In this document: in pieces, positions 10,231 through 21,502 of the stretch | How the letters are laid out: every line of letters starts with the position of its first letter | Position numbering within the stretch: the first letter of the stretch is position 1 | NCBI GenBank assembly: GCA_014621425.1 | Contig: JAANBB010000353.1 | Span: 1-43,116 of the forward strand | Source of the DNA: Cylindrodendrum hubeiense | Taxonomy: Eukaryota > Ascomycota > Sordariomycetes > Hypocreales > Nectriaceae | DNA length: 43,116 nucleotides | Direction of reading: 5' to 3' | Position numbers and translations under genes: made by a program | The notes under the pieces: generated by a model | What the model saw: only the letters and a program-made list of their open reading frames with translations | Databases searched by the model: none | Told to the model about the DNA's origin: nothing

Positions 10231-13200
10231 GGTGGAGATTTGATTAGGAGTGATGAATGAATCAGACTAACTGTGCCAAGTCTTGTTGTAGTGAAGGCGA
10301 GGAGTAGTTGTGGGAAGTAGTGAGGCCGAGGACTATGATCTTATAATGACGAAACTCAACGGCACTTCCCATGCGGTAAATAACGGCGCCTCCCTGTGAA
10401 AGGAGCCGAGACCGCTCCTCCATTTCTCAGTTTGGAATTGAGTTGTGTGAACGGCAAGCTTGTGCCGATGGTTAATTCCAGGCCGACGCCATGGTTGCTA
10501 GTGTTTGTTAGAATTTCCAGCCGCTTTAGAGATGGTGGGTAGGACTGGCTGCGAAGAGGTCAGTATTACTTGATATTGACGGAAGTCATCTGTCGGATAG
10601 ACTCCTCTAGCTGATATCACCTGAACAATTTAAGCCTTCATTTGCCCTGCTTTTTCAGCGTGGCGCGCTTCAATTCATGGGCTGCTTCATCGGACGCCAT
10701 GGCGGACACTGATTCAAGTGAGAGGGTGTTACAATGTATCAACAAGAGGGGAGCTCTGGCCTCAAAGTAGACTAAGGTGCGGAAAGAGGGGAAATATCGC
10801 AAGATGAGGTGTTCTGGCCCTACGTAGCCAAAGCTTGTAACGCCACCCGCCCCAAGCTGATCCCAGTACCTTGGAAATTGGAGGCTATCGTTCATTTTGT
10901 CACATATTTTGTCGCATATTTTCTTTACTTGACATGATGGGCGGACTACCCTGACAATTACTCCTGACAAAAGCAACCAGTGCCAGCACCCATCATTTAA
11001 TGTGATCGTCGTCGTGGCTCGCAGCAGTGAGGGGTCATATGATCACATGCATACCGACTGCTTGGTTTGGGCGAATTGAGTTGGTGGTGGCGTATGGAGC
11101 GCGCCTCGACTGAATAACAAACTCCACACACGCTCCAGGCCGAGACGTCAAGCTTTATGGGAAGTGCCGCATTATCATAGGGCTGGTTGACACAGCTGTG
11201 ACGAGAGCATTGTGATCAAGCTGGATTAGCGTGTCACCCCAGGTTTTAGCTTGCCGCTACCACATCGCCGGTAATGCTGTACGACCAGTGATGTGAGGAC
11301 AACACCTCATTATGCACTCATCATCGGGGCAAGATGGCTTAACCCTGTTTCGAACCACAATAAGCGGTACATACAACCCAGTGCCATCCGTCTTTTAACT
11401 CACCCATTGAGACATTTTCCCACAAAATCGGCCCGGAGATGGTCACAGGAACGTCAAGATTTTCAAGCCGACCGTAAATACGATTTGGAGGACGCTAGCT
11501 CCGGGCCCTCGTTTGGAGATGGGTGGGATTCCTAAGAGAGCTGTACGGGTCATCGGTGAGCTAGCGAAGACTGCCGAGCTTCTTGCATGGCATATGTATG
11601 ACGATCGGGTTGTCTGGCTAGGCAGGGGCGAGCTCGCTTGGTTTTTATGAAGAGATTGAAAGTAATGTTACATTGGGTTTATCTCAGCTAGCAGTGGAGG
11701 GTTGATGTTGGCTTGGATGCTGTGACCCCCTGCCACAGCCGGCCGCTATACCAAGCCAACCCTTGATAGCTTATGTTGATAGTACAACTGGAGATGTCGT
11801 ATTGAGTAATATAGGTTACATTTGTCAATGGTGAATAGCAGATTCAGGTAACCAATTTGTGTTAGCAGCTGCCGGGCTATTGATATAGTACAGGAGAGCT
11901 CGTTGGGGCTACACTTGTGCAGATGATTGTCGATTAGAGTCGATTCGGCTTGGTTCGACACATATATTGATGCTGGTCGAACTAACCACGCCCGACCTGT
12001 TTGAAGTGCACGTGGCATGCCAGCCAGCCCGTGTAAAGTGAGACGACACGTTCTGCTAAAGCCGACCGCCCGACCGCCCAGCCGCCTGCAGATCATGACC
12101 CAGGCCGTGAGAGGTTGCCTTTGAATGTAGAGTTGGATCAAGTGCCCTTGAATTCAGGGCGCCGAGGCGCCATTTTTGAAGCAGGAATAAAAAGGACAGA
12201 GGAACAGAATCTATAAGGAAGAGCCAGACGGGATCTCGTATTTTCCAAGAGCCATGGTCGTATGTGCTGGAAGGCGTCGACAGCCACACTTACGAATCGA
12301 ACTCGGCCGGATCTTGCCGAATCGTGCATGAACCTTTGCCATTTCCCACAATCTAATTTCCGAGATATATTCGATAGCGCATCCTGGGCCCCTTCGTATG
12401 AGACACCCGTTCTACAAATCAGACACAACGGCGGTTCCCGGGCAGAGTCCAAGAATCGGTTCAGAGTCTTCAGGCCGACATGCTGCGGCTGAATGAGGCG
12501 TCTCCTTGCTTGGGCGATCCCACGTGAGCCTAAAAAAACAGGCCATGTCTCGAAAGCTTGCCCGTCCCGTTTGGCAGCCGGCGGCCCAACCTGAGCACAC
12601 TAACGTAGCTGCAAGCATCCATAGGTCCTGCACTAGACCGGGTCGACGACTGACTGCTCGAGCTATGGTGGAGCCGCTCGGCGGACAGGTCCCTTCCAGC
12701 GGCGTAGACGATGAGATATGGTGATTTCTCTTTCGGTTAGTAGAAATAACCTTGTAACTCCACTGTTCGTTAGCTTCTACCAAAACAGTCTTACATGAAG
12801 GATGTCGTCAACGGTATTCATTTCCGTCCACGCCCAGGTGCCCATATTACCTCGCACACCCAGCATGCCCAGCCCAAGCTGTCCCCGAGGTGCTCTTGCC
12901 AGTCTGTGCCAACGACAACGGCCCGCTACTAGGGGAGCCGACGCGAATATGTCTGCTCTCTCGCTTGCCTAATCCGGACGATGATGCTAGAAATCGATCC
13001 TAGGAACTAGCTGATCCATACCGGCCGGCTTTGGTAGTCAATAGCCAACCGAGCTGGGACTGGAACCACGCGTGGGCTACCCGAACATGTAAAAGTCCGG
13101 AACGCTTAGTAGTTAATGAGTTACATAACGCTAATTTGAATTTCGACCTGACCTTGATTTTGGTAATAGAGCTCCTCATCTTGGAAGACTGGGTCATGGG

Positions 13201-14260
13201 CCGAGAAGAGACAGATTTCGCAGGAAATGGCAGTGTGAGTCTTATAGAAAGTACTATAGATTATTTTCGGACACAACCCCCTTGAGGCAAACTCATGTTA
13301 AGCTGCCTATCTAGAAGAAGTTATTGCTCCTAGGATTGGTTCCACTCTCATGTCTCTTGTCCGATTCAAGAAAATCAGAGGCGCCTCTAGACCTGACTCA
13401 AGATTACTTTGATCCAGGGGTTCATTTCGTCGACTTTCAGCTCCGTACATGACCGGAACCGCGTCTCCGTCAAGCACCGGAGGTAGCCACAATAGACTAG
13501 AGGCAGCTGTCAGCTTATCGGCTTGATCTGTAAGACATACCTTCAGACGTCTATTTTGTGGGAAGAAATCAAGAGCATTTCATCGGGCAGATCCTCACTT
13601 TCATCCCTTAATTGATATCTACTGCTCGAAGTGCGTAGTTTGAAACTAACTGCGAGTTTCAGTCTTTCCGTAGCGCCAACAACAGCCACACCCGGAGATC
13701 TTGTCTAGGAGAGGGATGAGTGGTGGATTGATTGGATAAGTCAACCATGAGTACAGGATACTTCAAAGACAAGATGGGCCATGATTGTAGCGTACTGTGA
13801 TGCAGAGACATCGAATGTCACACGCCCGATTACCTCCAAAACGGCCAATTAGCGCTCCCCACTTCGGAGATGATCAATCGAGCGCAGTAAACTGAGACAC
13901 GCACCCCCACCTGTCGTCCCCTCGTCTCACTACCCCCTGCTGCAACTCATGTGAATAGTATCACTTTCCTCGAAAACAACCATGATATTGGCCATTGGCA
14001 CTATGACAAAAACCACCAATGTCCACATTCTTGTAGAGAAAGTCTTTTGCCATCCATTTTAGTTTACCCCCTTTTCGCACCCCACTGTGGCTGTGGCGTC
14101 GAGCGGGTGACGGCGACCCCGAGCGATCCGCGTGATTCACACCATGGGAGAGTCATCGCGTGCTATTCCTTCTCCGCAAAGCATCAACGCATTGGACCCC
14201 GCCGTTGGAAATTGGCGATTTGCCCGTGTGCAAGGCTGTGTTGCTACTAACTAAGCAGAG
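10231..14260. other. Four-kilobase region without a supported gene
   Basis: I read both strands for spliced genes and found none I can support. Open frames such as 10638-10976, 11746-12141, 12138-12452 and 12412-12783 (all reverse) have no recognisable domain, overlap in conflicting frames and lack good splice partners. A short direct repeat (TTTTGTCACATAT / TTTTGTCGCATAT) lies near 10895-10922. The right end should hold the F-box gene promoter and the left end the beta-helix promoter. The middle may contain a decayed gene or a noncoding transcript that I cannot see. Confidence 0.45.
10341..10346 (-). promoter_or_regulatory. TATA-like element of the beta-helix gene
   Basis: TTATAA, within CATTATAAGATC on the reverse strand, lies about 110 nt upstream of the ATG at 10230. 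Spacing fits a fungal core promoter; a single motif is weak proof. Confidence 0.35.
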
Positions 14261-15910
14261 ATGGCTACGATACTCGACCTGCCGGCGGAGCTTCTGGATG
14301 AGATTCTCCCCCTGCTGCCTGGCCGGGCACTTCAATCACTACGGGCAAGCTGCAAGCATCTGAATCAGGCTGCGTCATCGTTGCTTTTCCCCTCTCTGTA
14401 CCTTTCCTGCCATCCCCTCGACTTGGACGTCTTCCAGCTCGTCACTGCAAATGAGCTTCTGCTGAGCGGCGTCCGCGAGCTGGTTATCGATGATACAACG
14501 CTGGCGCCGTCCTTATCTGAGTGGAAGGTCTTCCAGGCCGCTGCCTCAACCGGAGAGGTGCTCTGGCCCGATAGGCGAAGACCGTACTTCCCCGGGGATG
14601 CGCCGTTCGACATCCCGGGTCGCGGGTGGACCCCGGAACCGGACCCGGCACTGCATGAGCTATTCATGTCCGTGTTCGAGCGTCACCATCACAATCGAAG
14701 GACACACGCCGACCTTGCCGCGCTGAAAGACGCACTGCCCCGGATGCACGGGCTTCGTAGCCTGGTCCTCACAAATCGCACCGCAGACGAAGCGCCAGCG
14801 TGGGGTGCGCAGAGCCAGGACTCCTCAAGCCCGACAGTTCGGATGTGGCGACGCTTTGGAACAGAGCGCAAGGAGCGTCCACCATTTCCCCCGCGATGCG
14901 ACTGGTGGTCGGCATGGGGAAGCCCGATGTCGCGCACATATGACAACATGTTGACTTTGGATTGGTTGGACGATGAATTGGAGCGAAATATCCAACATTC
15001 TGGTCTACCTTACTCGGGCGAAGGCCATGATGATGAACCGGTAGTTGTAAGTGAAGCCGGAGTTTGACACTCTTATTTCAGAATGGGAGCTAATCTGACC
15101 TTGATTGGCGAACAGCAATGGGAGGATATGGCTGAAAGTGGCGAGCTGGTCCCTCGGGACTACCTACACTATCCAGAAGTGCGCTCGATCGCGCGTGAAG
15201 CCCGGGGTCTTCTAGTCGCTCTGACAGCTCTTGAAGATCCCGGAATTCGATCTCGGCTCAGAGAATTCCGGGTGGATGCCTCCCACGACATCATCCACGA
15301 GAATTGTCAGCCCGGACTACCCATCAGATTATTCGACTCCGACTCGCCCTTCCCAGACCGCCTCACCACCCAGCTAGGACTCACCTCCAACCTCACAAGC
15401 TTGCACCTCACCATCAACGATGAGTGCATGCCCTGGGAGCGTGACGATGTGATCGAGGAAGGCCATTTCGGCCGCGTGCTGGCCAGCATGCCACAGCTCG
15501 AGCAGCTGGTGTTTGAGGCACACGGAATCTCAACCGTGGCCGCTATCCCCGATGAGTTAACGTTCAAGCGCCTCCGACGCGTCGAATTCAGCTGTGGCCA
15601 CATCGACCCCGAGAAGCTGGCCCATTTCCTCCACCGCCATGCCGCAACCCTGGAGAGTTTGCGGATCGAGTACTGCAGTATCTACCCGCACCGGGAGAAA
15701 TACACCTGGCATGACGTGATGCGGGGGATCAGCGATCACATGGACAAAGGGAGCGCAAAGCTTCGAGAAGCAACCCTGTTTTCCGTCTTTGGGTTCAAAC
15801 CTTTTTCGGGATGCGGGAAGAACGGGTCGGTCCGAATTGGCCGAAGGAAGAACCAAGTATACTCCTGGACGTACGGTGTTGATGCCGCTTTGAATGTGCC
15901 TCTAGTGTAA
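14261..15910 (+). CDS. F-box protein, two exons
   Basis: Exons 14261-15046 and 15116-15910 give 526 aa. The 69-nt intron has a GTAAGT donor, a CTGAC branch and an ACAG acceptor, all in phase 0. A nearer TTTCAG at 15081 would leave an intron of only 35 nt, so it was not chosen. Residues 4-45 (ILDLPAELLDEILPLLPGRA, then LRASCKHLNQAASSLLF) are a clear F-box: LP.E.L..I...L, L...C...N..A...LF. The rest is a long fungal-type region with leucine-rich stretches (LTSNLTSLHLTIND, LEQLVFEAHG, LRRVEFSCGHID, LESLRIEYCSIY), consistent with irregular LRR-like folding. F-box proteins link substrates to SCF ubiquitin ligases through Skp1; the substrate here is unknown. The ATG is the first in frame and directly precedes the domain. 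Confidence 0.88.
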
Positions 15911-16631
15911 TACGATTGATGGGTTGTATGAGAAATGAGGATCTAGAGATGGGAATGTACCATCACCGGCGGACTTTCAAGGACATGCGTCGTGAGATAG
16001 GCTTTTGTAAGTAGCTGTAATTGTACAGCATATAATAATTGGCTGTATGGTGAGAATTTGGGTATCAAAGACAGTGAACAGGTAGGCTTAACAGTAGTCG
16101 GATTTCGTTCAATAGTGCCTTTGAGCTTTGTACGTGGATCAACCTTGACGATGAGCAATGGGCTTTTTGCGCATAGTCCTGAATTCACTTGAAGTAATGA
16201 GCAAATTCACCACAAGACATAAAGGAAAGCAATGGTTCATGAATTTAGGTTGATTTCTGTATAATCACTCGACTGGGATCGTTGTTTTAGAAAGGTGCCC
16301 CTTTTTCGTTGTTCAGCGAACAATCCTTAGCATGCCCTCGCGAAACAAAGGCACACGTTCATCATTCCACTCGTGCATTTATGAAACGATGTAGAAAGAA
16401 CAAAGACTTGACCCTTGAACATCAATTATCCACTGAATTACTGTTGAAAACTTAGCGGTATAAATATCTGCCAATGACTGCCGAGCCAAGACTCTTCATA
16501 TCAGCATCAACTCACCACAACCACAATCACCGCTTTTCACAATACCACCAATACTAATAGCACAACTCAGGACCTGACCCAAGAAAAAACTTCCTGAAAG
16601 CATCAATTTCCTCGATTATTAAAGCGCGACT
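15911..16631. other. Intergenic region, promoter of the AA11 gene
   Basis: This holds the F-box 3' end and the AA11 promoter. The last 130 bp before the AA11 ATG are rich in CA and CT (CACCACAACCACAATCACCG), typical of a fungal 5' untranslated region. A small reverse-strand frame at 15943-16188 shows no domain. Confidence 0.5.
16459..16466 (+). promoter_or_regulatory. TATA box of the AA11 gene
   Basis: TATAAATA lies 166-173 nt upstream of the ATG at 16632, followed by a CA/CT-rich leader. A strong TATA box fits an inducible secreted enzyme. Confidence 0.6.
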
Positions 16632-17918
16632 ATGTTGACTCCTACGTCTTTAGTCGCCTCCCTGGCTCTCGTCGGACAAATTTCCGCTCACGTCGTCATG
16701 ATCGAACCTCATCCCTACAATCTCGACACCCCCCCTCTCGCGCAGGTCGGACCTCTGAGTGCACAGTTTCCGTGGCCTTGTCAAGGAATGCACGATACCG
16801 AGGAAGTCACCACCGTGACTGCAGGACAGACCCAGACTGTCAAGTTCTGGGGCAGCGCCGTCCACGGCGGCGGATCCTGTCAATTCAGCATTGCCTACGG
16901 CGATGTTCCCCCAGCTGATGTCGCGGAATGGCACACCATCTACAGCATCATAGGTGGGTGTCCGGCTGAAGCTGTGGGAAATATCCCCACCACCCAAACG
17001 GATCCCCACGGCCGCGAGAACGGCGCGCAGTGCGGTAACGACTCGGGCACGGAGTGCACTCGCCAGTTCAACATCCCGATTCCCAAGAAGATGAAGAACG
17101 GACCTGCCATCTTTGCTTGGACTTGGTTCAACAAAATCGGCAATCGAGAGATGTACATGGTTTGCGCCCCCGTCAAGGTTGTTGGTGGGACAGGGGATCA
17201 GTCTTTCATTGATGACCTTCCCCCAATCTTCCGCGCCAACATCGCTGGCGAGTGCAGCACTGGCAACGGCGTCCTCGGCTTCCCTGATCCTGGAGATTAT
17301 GGTGTAGTCAACGAACCCGTTACCCCAGGCAGCAACGGCGCGTGCGAGGCTGGAGTTGAACCTCTCTTCAAGGACCCTGCTGGCGGCGACGGTACCCAAC
17401 CGGCTTCGCGGTCGGAAGCACCATCTACACCTTCGGCCACGGCACCGGTATCTGTCGAGACACAGACAACTTCACATTCATCTACTGATATACCAGCCTC
17501 TACCAAGCTGCCCGAAACATTCATCACGGCCCCCATCTCCTCTCAAACCACCGCGCCCGTTGCTTCTCAAACCACGGCCCCTGAGCATCAACATCCCACC
17601 GGCACCGATGAAGAATGCCCGGCCACCGATACGCTCTATACCACTGCGTCCAAAGAGGCGCCCAAGGAGACGTCCATGGTTGCGCCTCCCAGCATGACAT
17701 CCAACGTCGTGCCCTCAAGCCAGGCGTCTGCTGCTGAGCCATCAAGCAGCGGCAGACCTTTTTGGGCTGTAGGCATGGAGCCTTGTCCTACCCCTGGGGC
17801 TCTCATATGCCTCACGCCTAAGAAGTTCGGAATTTGCAACTTTGGGTGGGCTCTCCCCCAGGACGTGCCAGCAGGAACGGCGTGCGTAAATGGCGGGATT
17901 GTTCATTCCCAGGAATAA
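16632..17918 (+). CDS. AA11-type lytic polysaccharide monooxygenase with X278-like C-terminal module
   Basis: A single uninterrupted frame of 428 aa. Residues 1-19 (ending LVGQISA) are a signal peptide. Cleavage leaves His20 (HVVMIEPHPYN), the N-terminal half of the copper histidine brace. The second histidine is His78 in GSAVHGGGSCQFSI. The AA11 hallmark AWTWFNKIGNREMYMVCAPV supplies the Tyr/aromatic copper-site region near residues 170-185. Paired cysteines fit an extracellular fold. Residues about 250-380 form a Ser/Thr/Pro-rich linker, probably heavily O-glycosylated, with QTTAPVASQTTAPE-type repeats. The last 47 residues (from MEPCPTPGALICL to the end) match the spacing of X278 modules found on fungal AA11 enzymes and thought to bind chitin. 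The expected job is oxidative cleavage of chitin, on exogenous chitin or in wall remodelling. The family call is firm; substrate is inferred from the family. Confidence 0.88.
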   Translation: MLTPTSLVASLALVGQISAHVVMIEPHPYNLDTPPLAQVGPLSAQFPWPCQGMHDTEEVTTVTAGQTQTVKFWGSAVHGGGSCQFSIAYGDVPPADVAEWHTIYSIIGGCPAEAVGNIPTTQTDPHGRENGAQCGNDSGTECTRQFNIPIPKKMKNGPAIFAWTWFNKIGNREMYMVCAPVKVVGGTGDQSFIDDLPPIFRANIAGECSTGNGVLGFPDPGDYGVVNEPVTPGSNGACEAGVEPLFKDPAGGDGTQPASRSEAPSTPSATAPVSVETQTTSHSSTDIPASTKLPETFITAPISSQTTAPVASQTTAPEHQHPTGTDEECPATDTLYTTASKEAPKETSMVAPPSMTSNVVPSSQASAAEPSSSGRPFWAVGMEPCPTPGALICLTPKKFGICNFGWALPQDVPAGTACVNGGIVHSQE

Positions 17919-18281
17919 AGGCGGACGGGCTCTCAGCGTGTTCTTTTCTGCTGGGTGCTTTGAAGAAAGACCTTTTGGCATCAACGAAATTTAGATTTAA
18001 TAGTCGCGGTTGTTCTAGTACGTAGTGTCGTAAATATCATATCAATTATCGCAATGCTCATTGTCTGTTTGGAAATGCCTGTCTATTCCTGTCTATTGTA
18101 AATTAACCCGACCGAATCAACCCATCTGCGCCCTTACATTCCCGAACCGGATATAAGCCCCATCCATAATTCTTCGTAGAATTCATATCACATGTATATC
18201 AACACAGTAATCGTACTTTAGCTCATGACCCTCATTGATCTACCATGTCTCAATGTCGTATCCTTTAGATGGTAACTCGGC
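17919..18281. other. Convergent intergenic region
   Basis: The tail-to-tail gap between the AA11 gene and the small minus-strand gene. It is AT-rich with short stop-broken frames. It includes a direct duplication of TGCCTGTCTATTCCTGTCTATTG type (near 18076-18099). No gene seen. Confidence 0.45.
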
Positions 18282-18845
18282 CTAAGTGGTAATGCCCACC
18301 ACCGCCGAGACAACTTCCGCACTAGCTTCTGAGGCTTCTGCGGCCTTTCCCGAGGCATGCTCGGTAGCCATGGCTGACATGACAACAAGATCCATGAAGA
18401 ATCCATTGCATTGAACCATAAGCTCTAGTTTCCGTTCTCCACGTAGAGATAAAGTAACGGAACTTAATTTCGCAATCTTTTGCCCAGAGGCATCGTATAG
18501 CTGATGGGATCCTGAAAGCAGGCTGTACTTCCACTGGAACCGTCCCATATTCGGTACCTGGAAGGAGTGTTTGGTCGCAAAGGTGGATTCTTTCAAGGGT
18601 ATATGATGACCTCCAAGAGACATATCGATGGTGCTTGAAAATGTGTGAAACGTCGCGTAGCCGACGGGATTTTGTAGGTTCGTATGCCCCCTGTAGACCA
18701 AAAGGTTGGGCTTCTTAGATTTGAATGCGATAGAGTAGAGGGGAGGCGCATGCTTCGAAGACCCGGCAGGACGCACAAGGAAGAGCTTGGAGTCGTTTGA
18801 AGATTTGCGGATTTTAAACACTTGAGATGTTGGGGTGAAAGACAT
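18282..18845 (-). CDS. Small conserved fungal protein, possible LURP-one/tubby-like beta fold
   Basis: One intronless frame of 187 aa starting MSFTPTSQVFKIRKSSNDSK. The middle has a pattern of alternating strands with aromatic and basic residues (GRFQWKYSLLSGSHQLYDAS, then KIAKLS) that resembles the LURP-one/tubby-like or DUF6593-type small fungal proteins. The end is a hydrophobic helix (FMDLVVMSAMATEHASGKAA) followed by a small, Ala/Ser/Val-rich tail. No signal peptide or catalytic motif is visible. The function is unknown. The ATG at 18845 is the first in frame, and codon use looks genuine. The fold assignment is by visual resemblance only. Confidence 0.6.
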   Translation of the reverse strand: MSFTPTSQVFKIRKSSNDSKLFLVRPAGSSKHAPPLYSIAFKSKKPNLLVYRGHTNLQNPVGYATFHTFSSTIDMSLGGHHIPLKESTFATKHSFQVPNMGRFQWKYSLLSGSHQLYDASGQKIAKLSSVTLSLRGERKLELMVQCNGFFMDLVVMSAMATEHASGKAAEASEASAEVVSAVVGITT

Positions 18846-19688
18846 GGCTCCTGTGGGGAGAGTTGAAATGAATGTTATACGAGTTGAGATTGCTTTTTGA
18901 GAAGTTGCCTGTGGGGCCTGGGTATTTTTGGTTTGGAGGAGGACACGATTCGGGTGTTCAGAAACAAGTCATATGGATTGAGACGATTTTGAAAACTGGT
19001 CAAAGGTAAGATTAAATACTGAGTGATTGTCTACGAGATGCGATGCTGACTTTCGCGGGTCTGAATGCTGATGTGTCGACCTGCACGGGTTTTGCCCGTT
19101 TGGGTAGTATTCTCGCGATGAGTGAGTGGCTTGGGGACACAGCCCCATGAGGCCAAGGCCAAGCAAGGCCCGAGCTCGGCGGGCATCTCCGTTAAATGAG
19201 CGACAGCGGTCATCTGCGCCTTTGCGGGTTGTTGGACGGGAGAAGAAAGGAGTAAGCGGGAGGGTGGCTGCCTGATGCATCGTCGCACCGTCTTGACCGT
19301 CAAGCATCCGGATGAAGCAATCAGGGCGCGTGGAAGGTCGTGTTCTATATATCTCGCCGTGAGCTGATGGCGTCAGGTAGCCCTGCAACCGCGCACTAGG
19401 CCGAAACAGGTGCCATGTGCCGCTGAGATGTTGGTTGCTGGTGGGTCAGCACTCAGCGGCCTGCCAATCACGCAATGGTGCGCTCAGCCTCGTTGTGCGC
19501 CATGCGTCATGGCAAAGTGCAGTGGAGCGCCACGGGCGTGAGAGCTGCCGCTGTTTTAAATCTGCGGGGCCACCTCCCTCTAAAATTGGCCGCATGTTGG
19601 CCATGTGTTGCCGCCAGACATCCTTCGTCATTCACAGTCCATCAACGTCGGCACGTTAACTCGTTTGGGTATAATACAGCGCTTCACG
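18846..19688. other. Intergenic region between divergent genes
   Basis: Shared upstream region of the small minus-strand gene and the first Zn2Cys6 regulator. Short frames on both strands (for example 18969-19388 reverse) lack domains and overlap. No RNA gene or strong repeat was seen. Confidence 0.5.
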
Positions 19689-21379
19689 ATGCCGGGAGTC
19701 CCATCAGGTCGAGGCTGCGATGCCTGCCGAAAACAGAAGAAGAAGGTTAGACATGCCTCACCCGTCCCTCACTCGTCCCTCACTCGTCCCTCACTCGTCC
19801 ATCGCCCAGCCCTCACACTAACGCCGCCAAAAGTGCGACCAGGCAAAGCCGACCTGCTCCAGATGCACCCGCTTGAGCATCCCGTGCATAGGCGGCGGCA
19901 AGCAGCGATTCAAGTTCAAGGTCCATGTCGTTGAGACGCAGCCCTCGGACACGCAGCCCTCGGACACGCAGGCGTTGGAGATGCAGGTCTCCAAACCCAA
20001 GGGTCCTGCACCCCACGCACACAAGAGACCCTGTGTCCGAGCCAACCCCCTCTCCATGATCCCCAGAAGTCGGACCACCGAATTAGCTGCCGTCCTTGTG
20101 TCCAGGCTGGAGGTCACTGATGTGCGTTACGATATTACCGCTTACGGCGACTTCCTGCGCTACATCCCAGAACGCCTTGGTACGAACAAGGCCCTCGATG
20201 CGTCCGTCGATGCCTTCTCCACCGCATATGGAAGTCTCTATTCCGATCAGCACCTATGCGCCGTCTCCAAGTATGGCCAGTCGTTAAAGGCCCTGAGAGA
20301 CTGTTTAGACGACCCCATCAAGGGAAAATCAGCAGAAACAATGTGCGCCATCTACCTGATTATAGTTGTTCAGGTAAGTCAGCCAACTACCGCCATGAAA
20401 TACAAATACAATACTGACACTCCTGACAGGGATGGATAGGCGTCACAGGTACACATTCCAAAACGCACGCCGAAGGACTGGCGTATTTGCTCGAGGCAGC
20501 ATCTACCCGGAAATGGCGAGGCGATTTTGAAACCGAGATCATCATCACCTTGACCATCCCTGTGGTAATGCTTACTCCCCCACCCATTAGTGTGTTATTG
20601 CTGACCCTTGGCCGCAGATCATCGAGGGCTTGGTGAACCCCAGGATAAAGCTCCAACCCTGGCTTGGGGAACTGCTTGATAAATTTAAATTGCCCCAGGC
20701 TCAAAGGCCAACACACCCAGACCACGAGAAAAGTGAGCGGGAAAACCCCAACGTTTTCCCTAGCCTCAGGATACGGAACCTTGCCCGATTACCAGACTTC
20801 ATGCGAGAGCCCGAGTTAAATCACTTGGATATGCTGTCCATGTATCACATGCTACGGATCGACTGCCGGAAGCTTCACCGAAAAGCGAATGAGATATTCC
20901 CCGTGTCCGCCGAGACTCCCATGGTAGGCTTGCTCGCACGCATATATCGCAACGTGCAAGCAGCTTACTCAATGACCTTATCGCTGGCATTGGTCCTCAA
21001 CACAATTCTTCAAGGATTAGACCCTCTCGATGAGACCTTGGTCAAAGAGTCGATTTCATGCATCGACGAAATCATGAATCTGGCAAACGCAGCATTCAAC
21101 CTAAGACCATTAGGGGCTAGCCATGTCCCGATTGGTCTGTCAGTTGCGTGGGCAGCATCAACCGATCCAGAGGTAAAAGCGAAAATATCGGGCATGCTTC
21201 TCGAATATCAAAAAGATTTTGGGTCGACGAACTGGATCAAGATGTCAAATTGGTGGAAGACGAAGTTTGACGAAGTCACCTTTCATATATTAGAATCTCA
21301 AGCCCGCGTGCCGGATGACTTTGATTGGGACAGCAAGGTGGAAGTGAAAGCCCTCGACAGCGGGTGTTCGCCTCAGTGA
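19689..21379 (+). CDS. Zn(II)2Cys6 transcription factor, four exons
   Basis: Exons 19689-19745, 19834-20373, 20430-20564 and 20618-21379 give 497 aa; introns are 88, 56 and 53 nt, all phase 0, with CTAAC or CTGAC branch sites. The first splice joins GRGCDACRKQKKK to CDQAKPTCSRC, completing the binuclear zinc cluster at Cys10, 13, 20, 27, 30 and 37 (spacing 2-6-6-2-6). A basic linker (GGGKQRFKFK) follows, then a low-complexity QPSDTQPSDTQ stretch made by a 15-nt duplication. The long helical C-terminus resembles the regulatory domain PF11951 (Fungal_trans_2). It should bind CGG-type sites in the nucleus. Its 3' end is only 123 bp from the 3' end of the DszC-like gene, so it could be a local regulator, but convergent placement alone does not show that. 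Confidence 0.85.
19756..19799 (+). repeat. Minisatellite, four 11-bp copies, inside an intron
   Basis: CCTCACCCGTC followed by three perfect copies of CCTCACTCGTC fill half of the first intron of the Zn2Cys6 regulator. The copies are a run of short pyrimidine-rich units between donor and CTAAC branch, and they explain why this intron (88 nt) is longer than the other two. Confidence 0.85.
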
Positions 21380-21502
21380 GCCTAGCAAAGCGAAATTATT
21401 AATACAAGTTTGGACATAGAGACAGATATCATTCAAGGGTTTAAATTGAGCGTCGCTAGTATAGAAATAAAATTGATCCTGTATCCTTCCGGCTGGTACA
21501 TT

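Noticed and set aside
12138..12783. Two overlapping reverse frames of 104 and 123 codons
   Set aside because: Different frames overlapping at 12412-12452, no domain, no credible intron joining them.
13041..13115. tRNA-like stretch containing GGTTCCAGTCC on the reverse strand
   Set aside because: The B-box is imperfect, no A-box is at the right distance, and no cloverleaf could be drawn.
15047..15081. Shorter F-box intron ending at TTTCAG
   Set aside because: 35 nt is below the usual minimum; the 69-nt alternative has a proper CTGAC branch site and keeps frame.
16650..17399. 249-codon reverse frame
   Set aside because: Antisense shadow of the AA11 gene, which has a signal peptide, copper ligands and a TATA box.
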